IMG/VR virus record: IMGVR_UViG_3300032069_000013
Coordinates: 1 to 55,610 of that record
From: a virus
Direction: 5' to 3' (one strand)
Length of the DNA: 55,610 nucleotides
The notes under the pieces: generated by a model
Databases searched by the model: none
Told to the model about the DNA's origin: nothing
The model's input: only the letters and a program-made list of their open reading frames with translations
Part shown: positions 15,016-23,990 of the stretch, one piece after another
Numbering within the stretch: position 1 is the first letter of the stretch
Layout of the letters: the number at the start of each line of letters is the position of its first letter
Program-made: the position numbers and the translations under genes

Positions 15016-15509
15016 AACTATTTGAAATTAACTCAGAACTCAGAAATATTGTAGATGAGGTGTCTTTGTATGCCGAAGAACATGACGGCGAGATACCGGA
15101 AAATCTTTCGAATAAATTAACAAGTATTCAGCAGGAAAAAGAGCAGAAAGTTTTATCTATCGGTCGCTGGTACAAAAATCTGAATGCCGAAGCCGAAGCG
15201 ATAAAAACAGAAGAAGATCGTCTCTATTCCCGAAGAAAATCATTGGAAAAACGAATCGAAGGAATAAAATATTTTCTTGAAACATACTTGACAGGAGAGG
15301 AAAAATATTCAGACGGGGCGGTTAAAATATCATTCAGGAAATCGGAACGCCTCAGTATGATTACAGAAGATATTCGTTGTATTCCTGATAAATATCTAAA
15401 ACCACAACTTCCGAAAATTGACAAAGCAGCCATAAAGGACGATATTAAATCCGGCAAACGATTTGATTTTGCAAAAATAGAATTTTGTAACAATATACAG
15501 ATAAAGTAA
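15012..15509 (+). CDS. Siphovirus Gp157 family protein (165 aa)
   Basis: The whole protein fits the Gp157 layout: MKLFEINSELRNIVDEV start, a long charged coiled coil (KTEEDRLYSRRKSLEKRIEGIKYFLETYL), then a beta strand (VKISFRKSERL), IPDKYLKPQLPKIDKAAIKDDIKSGK, and a final FDFAKIEF. This family is found next to replication genes of siphoviruses; in Streptococcus its gene has been linked to phage resistance, and its molecular role is unclear. AGGAGG precedes the ATG by 6 nt. Confidence 0.85.
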   Translation: MKLFEINSELRNIVDEVSLYAEEHDGEIPENLSNKLTSIQQEKEQKVLSIGRWYKNLNAEAEAIKTEEDRLYSRRKSLEKRIEGIKYFLETYLTGEEKYSDGAVKISFRKSERLSMITEDIRCIPDKYLKPQLPKIDKAAIKDDIKSGKRFDFAKIEFCNNIQIK

Positions 15510-15563
15510 TGAACAATCCTGAATACGGTTGTAAACAATTTGTAGCGGTAATTAAAAACAAAT

Positions 15564-15722
15564 ATGGTATTCACTACGGGTGATCCTAAATATTATTTAT
15601 TCAGTCCGGTAGATAATAATGGAATTAATACAGGCGTATCTCCGTTTCCGGTATTGAAAAGTAATTTACAAAACGATATTAAAAAAGCTTTAGCAAAAGG
15701 AAGGGGTAACGCAGGAATATGA
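15564..15722 (+). CDS. Small hypothetical protein (52 aa)
   Basis: ATG 15564 begins MVFTTGDPKYYLFSPVDNNGI, and the TGA (15720-15722) overlaps the next gene's ATG as ATGA, the coupling seen throughout this genome. The ribosome site is weak. A 24-codon frame at 15509 lies upstream in another frame and could be the 5' part of the same gene before a frameshift. No motif recognised. Confidence 0.45.
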   Translation: MVFTTGDPKYYLFSPVDNNGINTGVSPFPVLKSNLQNDIKKALAKGRGNAGI

Positions 15723-16162
15723 AAATCGAAAAAATTGACATAGGAAAACTGAAAAGAAATCCCGACAATCCTCGGATAATCAAAGACGAGAATTTCAAGA
15801 AACTGGTGAACAGTATCAAGAAATTTCCGAAAATGCTTGAAATCAGACCGATAGTCATTGATGATAAAGGAATGATCCTGGGAGGAGATAAACGGTATCT
15901 GGCTTGCAAAGAACTGAAATTGAAACAAGTACCGGTTATCTGTGCATCGGCTCTTTCTCCAGCGGAGAAGGAAGAATTTATTGTCAAGGATAATTTATTT
16001 TCGGGTGAGTGGGATTGGACAAAACTTTCGGGATGGGATACTAAGAAATTGGCTGAATGGGGATTTGAGGAATGGATGTTTAATGAGGGTGAAAAGTCAC
16101 TTGCAGTCAATAAAGAGAAAGAAATAAAAAAATGTCCTAAATGTGGATATGTTTTGAAATGA
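15719..16162 (+). CDS. ParB/Srx-like protein with C-terminal zinc ribbon (147 aa)
   Basis: Typical ParB N-terminal layout: IGKLKRNPDNPRIIKDENFKKLVNSI, IRPIVIDDKGMILGGDKRYLACKEL (the GGxxR loop with its arginine intact), and QVPVI. The next segment EKEEFIVKDNLFSGEWDWTKL matches the phage ParB-like proteins found with DNA-modifying enzymes. The last residues, KKCPKCGYVLK, look like half a zinc ribbon. It is coupled by ATGA to the PP-loop gene downstream, so the two probably act together. Confidence 0.8.
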   Translation: MKIEKIDIGKLKRNPDNPRIIKDENFKKLVNSIKKFPKMLEIRPIVIDDKGMILGGDKRYLACKELKLKQVPVICASALSPAEKEEFIVKDNLFSGEWDWTKLSGWDTKKLAEWGFEEWMFNEGEKSLAVNKEKEIKKCPKCGYVLK

Positions 16163-17067
16163 AACTAGAATTAAAAACCTGTGTATATTGTAAACAATCT
16201 TTGCCGATAAATTTCTTTAATCGAAATCGGCTTCCTGGATTACGGTGGGCTTGGTGTAAAGAATGTGAGAAAAAGTATAATTTTTACGAGAACAGAAAAG
16301 GAAAAGAATTTTCTCATATACTCAGTTTCTCTGGCGGAAAAGATTCTACTGCAATGCTTCTGCTCATGCTCGAAAAGAAAATGAGGATAGATGCAGTTGT
16401 TTATTTTGATTGCGGCTCTTTTGAGTTTCCTCAGATGGCCGAGCACATCGAACAGGTAGAAAAATATACGGGAATGGAAATAATTAAAATAAAACCGGAA
16501 CATGACTTTGGCTGGTTACTGAGTAATAATCCTAATCCTGGTTCAAAGAAACAGGAAAATGGTTGGCCGACATCCTTGATGCGTTGGTGTACTATGATGA
16601 AAATAAATGGTATCAGGCGTTATATGCGTTTATATAGGCCATATTACCTGTATATCGGATATACTGTGGACGAAGTTGAAAGAATAAATAAGGCAGCGGA
16701 TCATAGCCATAATTTAATATTCAGCCATAAACAGATAAATAAATATCCACTCTATGACTGGAATTTGTCTGAAAAAGATTGTTTAAATTACTGTTTTAAA
16801 AAGGGTTTTCATTGGAATGGATTGTATAAACATTTTAATAGAGTGAGTTGTTTCTGTTGTCCTTTACAAAGAAAAGAAGACCTAAAAAAGTTATATAAAT
16901 ACTATCCAGAATTATACAATCAAATTAAAGAATGGAATAAATTAACCTGGAATCATTTTAAGAATGATCCGGACATTTTTAATAAAATAGAATCGGAGAT
17001 CAGGTATGGCAAAGATTTCACGAGAAGTATATGTAGAAGCAAAAAATCAGAAACTACCATTAAGTAA
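16159..17067 (+). CDS. PP-loop ATPase of the PAPS reductase/DndC type with N-terminal zinc finger (302 aa)
   Basis: The N-terminal 40 residues carry two CxxC pairs (C8, C11, C33, C36). The PP-loop is SGGKDS (58-63), followed by VVYFDCGSFEFP, RWCTMMK and the late CFCCPLQ cysteine cluster. This is the N-type ATP-pyrophosphatase fold used by PAPS reductase, by DndC in DNA phosphorothioation and by related phage proteins. Substrate unknown. ATG 16159 overlaps the ParB stop as ATGA and is preferred to the upstream in-frame ATG at 16141. Confidence 0.8.
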   Translation: MKLELKTCVYCKQSLPINFFNRNRLPGLRWAWCKECEKKYNFYENRKGKEFSHILSFSGGKDSTAMLLLMLEKKMRIDAVVYFDCGSFEFPQMAEHIEQVEKYTGMEIIKIKPEHDFGWLLSNNPNPGSKKQENGWPTSLMRWCTMMKINGIRRYMRLYRPYYLYIGYTVDEVERINKAADHSHNLIFSHKQINKYPLYDWNLSEKDCLNYCFKKGFHWNGLYKHFNRVSCFCCPLQRKEDLKKLYKYYPELYNQIKEWNKLTWNHFKNDPDIFNKIESEIRYGKDFTRSICRSKKSETTIK

Positions 17068-17176
17068 AGTAGCAGAAATGAATGGAGTTACCAGACAAGC
17101 GGTATTTCAGATGTTTAAAAAATATGAAAATGAGGATAAGCTAAAATTGATAAAAAAGTCTTCTAAAAAAGTATAG
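17006..17176 (+). CDS. Small helix-turn-helix protein (56 aa)
   Basis: The core LSKVAEMNGVTRQAVFQMFKKY is a clear helix-turn-helix, with the turn at MNGVT and the recognition helix after it. The tail is lysine-rich. ATG 17006 has GGAGATCAGGT upstream; the gene overlaps the end of the PP-loop gene by 62 nt in another frame. It is the last gene before the packaging module and ends within the TATAGCA site, so it could regulate late genes. Too short for a confident class. Confidence 0.6.
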   Translation: MAKISREVYVEAKNQKLPLSKVAEMNGVTRQAVFQMFKKYENEDKLKLIKKSSKKV

Positions 17177-17238
17177 CAGTTTTATAGCATCGTCATTACA
17201 TACAAATTTACATATAGATGTTTATTTTATATGTAAAT
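17170..17238 (+). promoter_or_regulatory. Region upstream of the small terminase gene: TATAGCA pair and a start-codon hairpin
   Basis: TATAGCA occurs at 17172-17178 and 17183-17189, separated like the pairs in elements A and B. Downstream, ATTTACATATA (17206-17216) pairs perfectly with TATATGTAAAT (17228-17238), which includes the first two bases of the terminase ATG at 17237. No Shine-Dalgarno is visible. The hairpin could limit initiation; no conventional promoter can be assigned with confidence. Confidence 0.5.
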
Positions 17239-17680
17239 GGACACAAATAATCCTCCTTTAAAAGACTCAAAGTTAAGCGAAGATACTTCGAAGAATAAAC
17301 TTACAGGAAAAGCACGTTCTCTTGCCAACCTAAAACCGCATAGAAAAGGCGAACCTACACCAAATCCTTATGGCAGACCTAAAGGCGTAACCTTCGAGGA
17401 AACCTTTCGCAGACACCTCGAATTAGTTCCCAAAGCCAGCGAATTAAAGAATTTACAAAAGATATTTCCTCAAATTAATCTTCAGGGATTGACTGCCCGT
17501 GACCTTATGTGCATACGCGCTATAACCAAAGGCATATCAGGAGATGACCGTTGTCTGGATATTATTATGAAGCGTCTCGAAGGGCTTCCGAAACAGTCCA
17601 TCAAAATCACTCAGGAAAATGCTAATAGACAATACTCTATCTCGAATGATTTTCTTCCAGAGGGAGAATCTAAAAAATGA
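17237..17680 (+). CDS. Small terminase-like protein, DUF5681 type (147 aa)
   Basis: The segment ANLKPHRKGEPTPNPYGRPKG (about 31-51) is the signature of DUF5681-type proteins encoded just before large terminases (usual pattern NLKPfkkGqsGNPkGRPKG). The second half is helical (TARDLMCIRAITKGISGDDRCLDIIMKRLEG). It probably recognises phage DNA for packaging. Its stop overlaps the start of the large subunit as ATGA, and its own start lacks a ribosome site and lies in a hairpin. Confidence 0.7.
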   Translation: MDTNNPPLKDSKLSEDTSKNKLTGKARSLANLKPHRKGEPTPNPYGRPKGVTFEETFRRHLELVPKASELKNLQKIFPQINLQGLTARDLMCIRAITKGISGDDRCLDIIMKRLEGLPKQSIKITQENANRQYSISNDFLPEGESKK

Positions 17681-18927
17681 TTTCCCTTATGGAATCGGAA
17701 ATAATACAACTCAATAAATATCTTAACCACAAACATAGAGCTCTTTTCCAGAGTAAAGACGAAATTCTTTTAGTCAGGGGAAGTACAGCAGCAGGTAAAT
17801 CATATTCGATAGCGGATAAACTTTTGTTAAACGCTGTCATACAACCGGAAAGAAAGATTCGTATTCTGGTTATGAGAAAAACATTACCTTCATTGCGTGC
17901 TTCCGTATTACCTATTCTGCAAGAAAGAGCCGAAAAGGTTTTCCATCTTGATTTTCACATAAACCGTTCTGTATGGACGGCTGATTGTGATAATCTCGAA
18001 TTTATTTTCTTATCTGTCAATACGCGCGAGGATTTTGAGAAGTTGAAGTCAATAACCAATATTGATTTTATATGGATAAACGAATTGCCTGGTATACGAC
18101 AAGATGATTTTGATGAAGCCATGCGAAGGATGCGTGGAGGCGAATCGTTTTATAATCAATGTATCGGAGATTTTAATCCTGTAGGTAAATTCTCATGGGT
18201 ATATCGGGAGTTTTATGAGAAGGATTCTTATAAACACAATGCTTTGAAATATACTATCGAAGATAATCACCCTGATTTTTTAAGACAGGAAAAGACTAAA
18301 AATCTTATTGCACGTCTTGACAAATTGAAAGAGACTAACCCGAACGCTTATAAAATTTACAGACTTGGAGAATGGGGCGATCTGAAAGGAATCATATTCA
18401 ACTGGCATGTAGAAGAACTTCCTGAAATTGGATTCGATGACATATTCTACGGACTTGACTTTGGTTATTCTATTGATCCGGCTGCTCTGGTAAAGATATA
18501 TCGAAGATCAGATAAGTTTTGGGTACAGGAACTTATTTATGAGACTGGTTTGACTAATCAGATGCTGGCAAAAAAGATGATTGATTTAGGAATAGGTGTA
18601 AATGATGATTGCTATGCCGATAGCGCCGAACCGAAAAGTATTGATGAATTAAACAGCGAACCGTTCAATTTGAATGTAAAGCCGTGCGATAAAGGGCCGG
18701 ATTCCGTACGCAAGATGATAGATACCTGCTTGGGAATTACCATTTATATCGTTGACGGAAGCGAAAATATAGTCAAAGAACATAATATGTATGTCTGGAA
18801 AGAAGACAAAGACGGACACAACTTGAACGAGCCTGTATCGGTTAATGACCATTTAATGAAAGCCATACAGTACGGAATCTGTACGCATTGTAAACGGATA
18901 CGCTTGCCTGGATTCGAGGTATTATGA
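17677..18927 (+). CDS. terL: Terminase large subunit (416 aa)
   Basis: Walker A is GSTAAGKS (35-42) and the Walker B region IDFIWINELPGI precedes the RMRGG segment. The nuclease half has the acidic GLDFGYSIDPAALV, YADSAEPKSIDEL and a final NDHLMKAIQYGI, giving the RNase H-like carboxylates. It is the ATP-driven motor and DNA-cutting nuclease for packaging into the capsid encoded downstream. Size and motif order are normal for phages with HK97-type capsids. Packaging strategy cannot be read from the sequence. Confidence 0.93.
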   Translation: MISLMESEIIQLNKYLNHKHRALFQSKDEILLVRGSTAAGKSYSIADKLLLNAVIQPERKIRILVMRKTLPSLRASVLPILQERAEKVFHLDFHINRSVWTADCDNLEFIFLSVNTREDFEKLKSITNIDFIWINELPGIRQDDFDEAMRRMRGGESFYNQCIGDFNPVGKFSWVYREFYEKDSYKHNALKYTIEDNHPDFLRQEKTKNLIARLDKLKETNPNAYKIYRLGEWGDLKGIIFNWHVEELPEIGFDDIFYGLDFGYSIDPAALVKIYRRSDKFWVQELIYETGLTNQMLAKKMIDLGIGVNDDCYADSAEPKSIDELNSEPFNLNVKPCDKGPDSVRKMIDTCLGITIYIVDGSENIVKEHNMYVWKEDKDGHNLNEPVSVNDHLMKAIQYGICTHCKRIRLPGFEVL

Positions 18928-21056
18928 GATTTACAGAAAAGATTTTTAATAGATTAGGTTACGAGAAGAAGGAACAAACTTCTGCTAAGATAGAAGAACT
19001 AAAACTGATTTACGAAAGAATGTACTATACAGTCGGTAACAATCTACTTGGATATTATAAACATTGGGTATACACCTGTGTAAATAAAATAGCGCGTCAG
19101 GTTTCATCCTATCCTTTTAAATTATATACGATGAAACGACAAGGAAAACATTTAAGAGGAGGCGTTCTAAAGTCTTTTGTAAAAGCAAACAAGGAACAAT
19201 TAAAATCAGCAGAAATTGACAAAGTAGAAATAGATAATCATCCTTTTCTCGATCTGATAAATGATCCTAATGATATTACTACCAGACGTGCTCTGATAGA
19301 ACATATCATGATTAATCTGGAATTGGACGGTTATACCGCTCTGTATTTACCGAAAGGAAATTTAAATCTTCCTTTCCAGTGCTGGTATCTGCCTTTGACA
19401 AATTCAGGAATCATAACTCCGATAGTAAAAAATAATACTATTGAGAGCTTCACTTATCAAGATGGGACTACCAGTTTGACAATACCTGCTGATGAAATTA
19501 TTTACATAAATTATCCGCATCCGAAGAATCCTTTCTACGGAATGTCGCCTATTCTTTCTCAAACGTATCCGTATGATATAGACGATTATCTCAGTAAACA
19601 TATTTATTCGATTTTTAAAAACGGAGCTACGTTCGGGAATCACTTTACAACAGATCAACAGCTAAAAGGTAAACAAGTAGATGATTTAAAAGAGTTGATA
19701 AACTCACAGTATCAGGGTGCATTAAACGCAGGTAAACCTATTTTTACGCATAGCGGATTGAAACTTGACAATACACCTTTAAAAAGTCCGTTAAGTGATC
19801 TGGCAATAGAGCAGATCACTACGTATGCGCGAGATAAGATCATAACCAGTTACGATATGCCTCCTGAAAAATTACTTCCTAAAAATATCAACAGGGCTAC
19901 AATGGAAGTAGTAGACTCCATGTTTATCACTGATTGCATACTTCCTAAAGTAAATTTCATAGAAGAATATATTCAACGATACATTCAAAAAACATACGAT
20001 ACTGCTTTGATTCTGGAAATAGTAGTACCGATACCGAAAGATAAACAATTTGATTTACAAGAGAGACAAATCAATCTCAGTACTGCGTATACAACGGTTA
20101 ATGAAGAAAGGGCAAAAGAAGGACGCGAACCGGTCGAATGGGGAGACGTGCCGCTAGTGCCTTTTAGTCTGGCTCCTTTAAGCGAGAAACAACAGACGGC
20201 CTCTTTTCCAGTGAGTGAAAAAAAATCTTTTCAAAGACCTAAAAAACGGATATGGAAGTTTAAGGATCATTCCAATACCATGAAGAAATTATTGCAATCT
20301 CCCTGGGAAAAGGCAATGAAACAGTATTTTGAACAAGAATATAATACTTTACAAAAGAAACTTAATTCTCATGGAAAAAGCATACAGGAGACTTTAAAAG
20401 GCTGGAATATCAATAAGAAAAGTAAATGGATCAAGGATAATATAAAGCAGCTTGATGATATAAATATCAGTCCTGTAGAGGAAGAGAAAAGACTAATAGA
20501 GATAGCACGAGGATTGTTTTATCATTGCTTTACAGAATACGGAAACGCTAAACTAAAATTATTCGGAATCAATGAGCCGTATGAAGTCAGTAATCCGAAA
20601 GCCGAGTCCTGGTTATCTTCGCGTTTACGTAAATTCAGTAAAGAGATTACCGGAGTGACTTTTGATGAAGTACAGTCGATTTTAAGAGAAGGTTTTAAAG
20701 AAGGTCAATCAATTTACGAAATAGGAAAAACTCTAAGAGAGAAATTCGAGTCTTATGATAAATACAGAGCCATGACCATAGCGCAGACGGAAGTAAATAG
20801 TGCATGCAGCTTTTCCGAGCTCGATGCTATGCAACAAAAAGGGCTTGACAGTAAGTTAATGAAGTTTTGGATAAATGAATATAATGCTCGTGATACGCAT
20901 ATACAAGCAGGAAAAGACTATAACGAAAACAATGCAATAACTCTGGATGAGGATTTTAATATAGGAGCGGATATTATGCAAGCTCCTGGAATGGGTACTT
21001 TACCGGAGGAGAATATTTCGTGCCGATGTAATTTGGCTTACGTGGAGATAACCTGA
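18924..21056 (+). CDS. Portal protein fused to a MuF-like minor head protein (710 aa)
   Basis: Residues 1 to about 430 match HK97-type portals: HWVYTCVNKIARQVSSYPFKLY, HPFLDLINDPN, GYTALYLPKG and PADEIIYINYPHPKNPFYGMSPI. After a charged linker, the C-terminal 200 residues have the Mu gpF/SPP1 gp7 pattern: AMTIAQTEVNSACSF, YNARDTHIQAGKDY and a final ISCRCNLAYVEI. The portal forms the dodecameric DNA gateway; MuF-like parts sit inside the head. The gene overlaps the terminase stop as ATGA. Confidence 0.88.
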   Translation: MRFTEKIFNRLGYEKKEQTSAKIEELKLIYERMYYTVGNNLLGYYKHWVYTCVNKIARQVSSYPFKLYTMKRQGKHLRGGVLKSFVKANKEQLKSAEIDKVEIDNHPFLDLINDPNDITTRRALIEHIMINLELDGYTALYLPKGNLNLPFQCWYLPLTNSGIITPIVKNNTIESFTYQDGTTSLTIPADEIIYINYPHPKNPFYGMSPILSQTYPYDIDDYLSKHIYSIFKNGATFGNHFTTDQQLKGKQVDDLKELINSQYQGALNAGKPIFTHSGLKLDNTPLKSPLSDLAIEQITTYARDKIITSYDMPPEKLLPKNINRATMEVVDSMFITDCILPKVNFIEEYIQRYIQKTYDTALILEIVVPIPKDKQFDLQERQINLSTAYTTVNEERAKEGREPVEWGDVPLVPFSLAPLSEKQQTASFPVSEKKSFQRPKKRIWKFKDHSNTMKKLLQSPWEKAMKQYFEQEYNTLQKKLNSHGKSIQETLKGWNINKKSKWIKDNIKQLDDINISPVEEEKRLIEIARGLFYHCFTEYGNAKLKLFGINEPYEVSNPKAESWLSSRLRKFSKEITGVTFDEVQSILREGFKEGQSIYEIGKTLREKFESYDKYRAMTIAQTEVNSACSFSELDAMQQKGLDSKLMKFWINEYNARDTHIQAGKDYNENNAITLDEDFNIGADIMQAPGMGTLPEENISCRCNLAYVEIT

Positions 21057-21057
21057 T

Positions 21058-21396
21058 ATGAAAATAAAAGAAGGTGTCAAATTATCAGACCTGAGTCTTG
21101 AAATGTATCCGGCAGTATGCGAGACTAATAAAGTCTATGAGATGTTCGGATATGAATTGACAATTACAAGTACAGCAGACGGAATACACCAAGCGGACTC
21201 TTTACACCCTTTCGGATATGCTTTCGATTGTCGAATAAATGATATAAAAAAAGAGGATATACAGAGGGTTTTTAACACACTTATGTATAGATTATCAGTA
21301 TTAGGTTATCAGGTAATACTTGAGACAGATCATATTCACATAGAAGACGAAGAGACGAAAGATAAGATTTATGAGTACAGAAATAACAAAGCCTAA
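21058..21396 (+). CDS. Peptidase M15-like domain protein (112 aa)
   Basis: The zinc-ligand pattern of M15 carboxypeptidases is visible: DSLHPFGYAFDCRI supplies H and D (HxxxxxxD), and DHIHIED near residue 100 supplies the last histidine. The product is only the catalytic domain, without a cell-wall-binding part. It may be the phage endolysin or a virion-associated wall enzyme; being inside the head operon favours neither clearly. It starts 1 nt after the portal stop, and its end overlaps the protease gene by 26 nt. Confidence 0.7.
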   Translation: MKIKEGVKLSDLSLEMYPAVCETNKVYEMFGYELTITSTADGIHQADSLHPFGYAFDCRINDIKKEDIQRVFNTLMYRLSVLGYQVILETDHIHIEDEETKDKIYEYRNNKA

Positions 21397-22579
21397 GCCG
21401 GAAGAGAATGAAACACAAGAGGAATTTATCGGTCGCTGTATACCGATAATGATTGACGAAGGAAAACCGGAAGATCAAGCGGCAGCGATATGTCATTCAT
21501 TATGGGAAAACAGAAATAAGACTACAGAGAAAGGTATGACAGAACAAACACTTATCTTCAGTAAATCAAAGTTTACAAAAGAAGAAGCAATTTCATGGGC
21601 AAAATCTCATGATTTTAAATATAATTCAGTCAGAGAAACTTCCGATTCATGGAGATTACGTCAACGTCCGCCAGAGGATTTTGACCAATCTACTTTCAGA
21701 ACTATAACTTTATCTGAAGGAATCAGTGCCGTAATAGGAAAATTAAAACAGGAGAAAGGCCTTAACAATATGAGCGAAAAATTCATTACTAAATTTTTAA
21801 CAGGCGAGATAAAAAGTCATAATGACGAAAAGATGATTATTGAGCATTTTATCTCGACAGAATCCGTTGACAGAAGTAAAGATATTATGCTGGCGGAGGG
21901 AATGACAATGGACGGTTGGCCTGTAGTACTTCAGGAACATGGTTATGGTACTATGGGTTATGAACCGATAGCGAAATGTTTAAGTCTGTCTGTAGGCACT
22001 AATGATAAAGGCATTAAGGGAATCATAGCAAAAACACAATATTACGACGGTTCCGGTTTGACTCCTCCCGATAATACGGGACAGCGCCTTTACGAAAAGG
22101 CAAGAGACGATTTTATGCCTTACTTTTCTATTCGTTTCCGTGATCTGGAAAGCGAACCGAAAGAGGATGGAGGTGTTTTTTATAAACGCTGGCTGCTTAT
22201 GGAATATTCTCAAGTCGGTATACCAGACAATATCGAAGCTGCCGTAAGAAAATCAATGACTGACAAAGATATACAAGAGAAAGGCCAGGACATAATTAAA
22301 TATGTCATTCGTAAAGAAGATATAAAAACAGAGTATATTTATAAACCGGAAGATTTTAAATCTTTGACGGAATCTCTCAATAAAATTATTGAGAAAGTGG
22401 ATGCCTTATCGGTGTCATTTGCTGAGTTAAAAAACCCGATTGAAAAATCTATCGACATACCGAAAGAGATTCCAAAGAATCTTACTATGTCTATGGAAGA
22501 TTTGAAACGATCCGTCAAAGAAGCAGTAACGCACGAATTTGCAAAAGAATTTAACAAAATGAAAGGAAAGGTTGTTTAA
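21371..22579 (+). CDS. HK97-type prohead protease with N-terminal adaptor domains (402 aa)
   Basis: The N-terminal 45 residues have the FIGRCIPIMIDEGKPEDQAAAICHSLWE pattern seen at the start of many phage proteases, followed by an AISWAKSHDFKYNS module. The protease core (about 130-290) starts with MIIEHFISTESVDRSKDIM, contains the HGYG histidine and ends around LLMEYSQVGIPDN. The last 100 residues form a coiled-coil, scaffold-like tail (TESLNKIIEKVDALS). It would cut scaffold and capsid N-termini during head maturation. It directly precedes the capsid gene. Confidence 0.85.
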   Translation: MSTEITKPKPEENETQEEFIGRCIPIMIDEGKPEDQAAAICHSLWENRNKTTEKGMTEQTLIFSKSKFTKEEAISWAKSHDFKYNSVRETSDSWRLRQRPPEDFDQSTFRTITLSEGISAVIGKLKQEKGLNNMSEKFITKFLTGEIKSHNDEKMIIEHFISTESVDRSKDIMLAEGMTMDGWPVVLQEHGYGTMGYEPIAKCLSLSVGTNDKGIKGIIAKTQYYDGSGLTPPDNTGQRLYEKARDDFMPYFSIRFRDLESEPKEDGGVFYKRWLLMEYSQVGIPDNIEAAVRKSMTDKDIQEKGQDIIKYVIRKEDIKTEYIYKPEDFKSLTESLNKIIEKVDALSVSFAELKNPIEKSIDIPKEIPKNLTMSMEDLKRSVKEAVTHEFAKEFNKMKGKVV

Positions 22580-22580
22580 T

Positions 22581-23927
22581 ATGCCGGACACTCAAACAAA
22601 ACCCGATCCTGTTACAATCACTCCTGAGATAATCAAGGGTATAGTAGCAGAAGCTATAAAGGACGCTCCTCTTCCTGTAATAGAGGAACTGAAGACGCAG
22701 GTCAATGAATTGAACCGGAAAACGGTATTTCCGTTTCTTGACGGCGCATGGGGAACCGGAGAAGCAGAATCCATGCAAGGTGGAAAAGGCTCTGTAATTG
22801 ACACAAGCTATTTCTCTAAGAGTTATCATAGAAAAATGGGAGTGCGTCAGGATGGAATTGCACTCGGTCAACAGCTTTGCAGAATGGGCGGTCCCTTTAA
22901 ACGCCTTTCTCCAGAGTTAGAGACTTTCGCAAAATTCATCAAAGTCTCTAAAGGAGATGTTTATAAAGCAATGTCTGCTGGTATTGATGTGAAGAAATAC
23001 AATGAAATTATAACCGAACATTTAAAACAGGCCGGAATGTCCGAGGGTATTCTTGCTGATGGTGGCGCTCTTGTTCCGATTGAGTTTTACACCAGTATTG
23101 TCGAGTTTGCAATTGCTCAGAGTAAAATACTCAGTCAAGTATGGCGTCTGCCCATGACTTCGAATATACTGCGTATTCCGAGACTTCAGCAGGCGGCAGG
23201 CGCATACTTCGGCGGAATAACTCTTTATACTCCTGGCGAGGGTGAAGAGAAACTTTCAACAAAACCGGCTCTGGAAAGATTGACATTCGAAGCAAAAAAA
23301 TTAATAGGTCTTGTGTACTTGACAGACGAACTTGTAGCGGATTCGTTTCTCAATATCATCAATTACTTGTTCGGACTTTTTACTCGTGCTTTTCAATATG
23401 AGATGGAACGCAGAGTAATTGCCGGACTCGGTACAGCCATAGGCGGGCCGTGTCTTGGTATTATAAATGATCCGGCTGTTAATGTGGTAGCGCGCGCTAC
23501 TGCAGGTACAATCACTTATCGGGACGTTATCAATCTCGATTCGGCTCTGGACGAAAACTTCAGCAATCTTACATGGCTTACTCGTAAAGCCACGCAGAAC
23601 TGGCTCATGAGTCTTGTTGACAACGCAAACAGACCTATTTTCCTTGCGGATTACAGTGTATTCGCAGGTCAACCGATTCACCCGCCAGCGCTAATTTCTT
23701 ATCCAGTTACCAGAACAAGGAATGTTCCGGTAATAGGAACTAAGGGTGATCTGATTCTTGGTGATTTGTCGTTTTATCTATTGACTATCAGACAAGACTT
23801 GACAATAGACCAGAGTAATGCTCCTCGGTTTATCTACGATGAGCAAACGCTTCGGTTTGTTATGAGATTTGACGGTGCACCTGTCGTTTCTATTGCATTT
23901 GCTCTATTAGGGGACGTTTCTTCGTAG
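22581..23927 (+). CDS. HK97-family major capsid protein (448 aa)
   Basis: After an N-terminal delta-like helical domain of about 110 residues, the HK97 fold is indicated by LVPIEFYTSIVEFAIAQSKIL, IPRLQQAAGAYFGG, LIGLVYLTDELVADS and the C-terminal PVIGTKGDLILGDLSFYLL...LRFVMRFDGAPV. Position directly after the protease and before a strong terminator is typical of the most highly expressed gene. ATG 22581 follows AGGAAAGG; the frame also opens at TTG 22572 inside the protease stop, which is less likely. Confidence 0.92.
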   Translation: MPDTQTKPDPVTITPEIIKGIVAEAIKDAPLPVIEELKTQVNELNRKTVFPFLDGAWGTGEAESMQGGKGSVIDTSYFSKSYHRKMGVRQDGIALGQQLCRMGGPFKRLSPELETFAKFIKVSKGDVYKAMSAGIDVKKYNEIITEHLKQAGMSEGILADGGALVPIEFYTSIVEFAIAQSKILSQVWRLPMTSNILRIPRLQQAAGAYFGGITLYTPGEGEEKLSTKPALERLTFEAKKLIGLVYLTDELVADSFLNIINYLFGLFTRAFQYEMERRVIAGLGTAIGGPCLGIINDPAVNVVARATAGTITYRDVINLDSALDENFSNLTWLTRKATQNWLMSLVDNANRPIFLADYSVFAGQPIHPPALISYPVTRTRNVPVIGTKGDLILGDLSFYLLTIRQDLTIDQSNAPRFIYDEQTLRFVMRFDGAPVVSIAFALLGDVSS

Positions 23928-23948
23928 TACTCCTTTATGTTAGGATTG

Positions 23949-23983
23949 ACAGTCCGGTTATGGACAGCCGGACTGTCTTTTTA
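23949..23983 (+). terminator. Strong Rho-independent terminator after the capsid gene
   Basis: GACAGTCCGG pairs perfectly with CCGGACTGTC around a loop of about 10 nt, followed directly by TTTTT. It separates the head operon from the lipase and glycan genes, so capsid mRNA can end here while part of the transcription continues. Confidence 0.95.
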
Positions 23984-23990
23984 AAAACTT

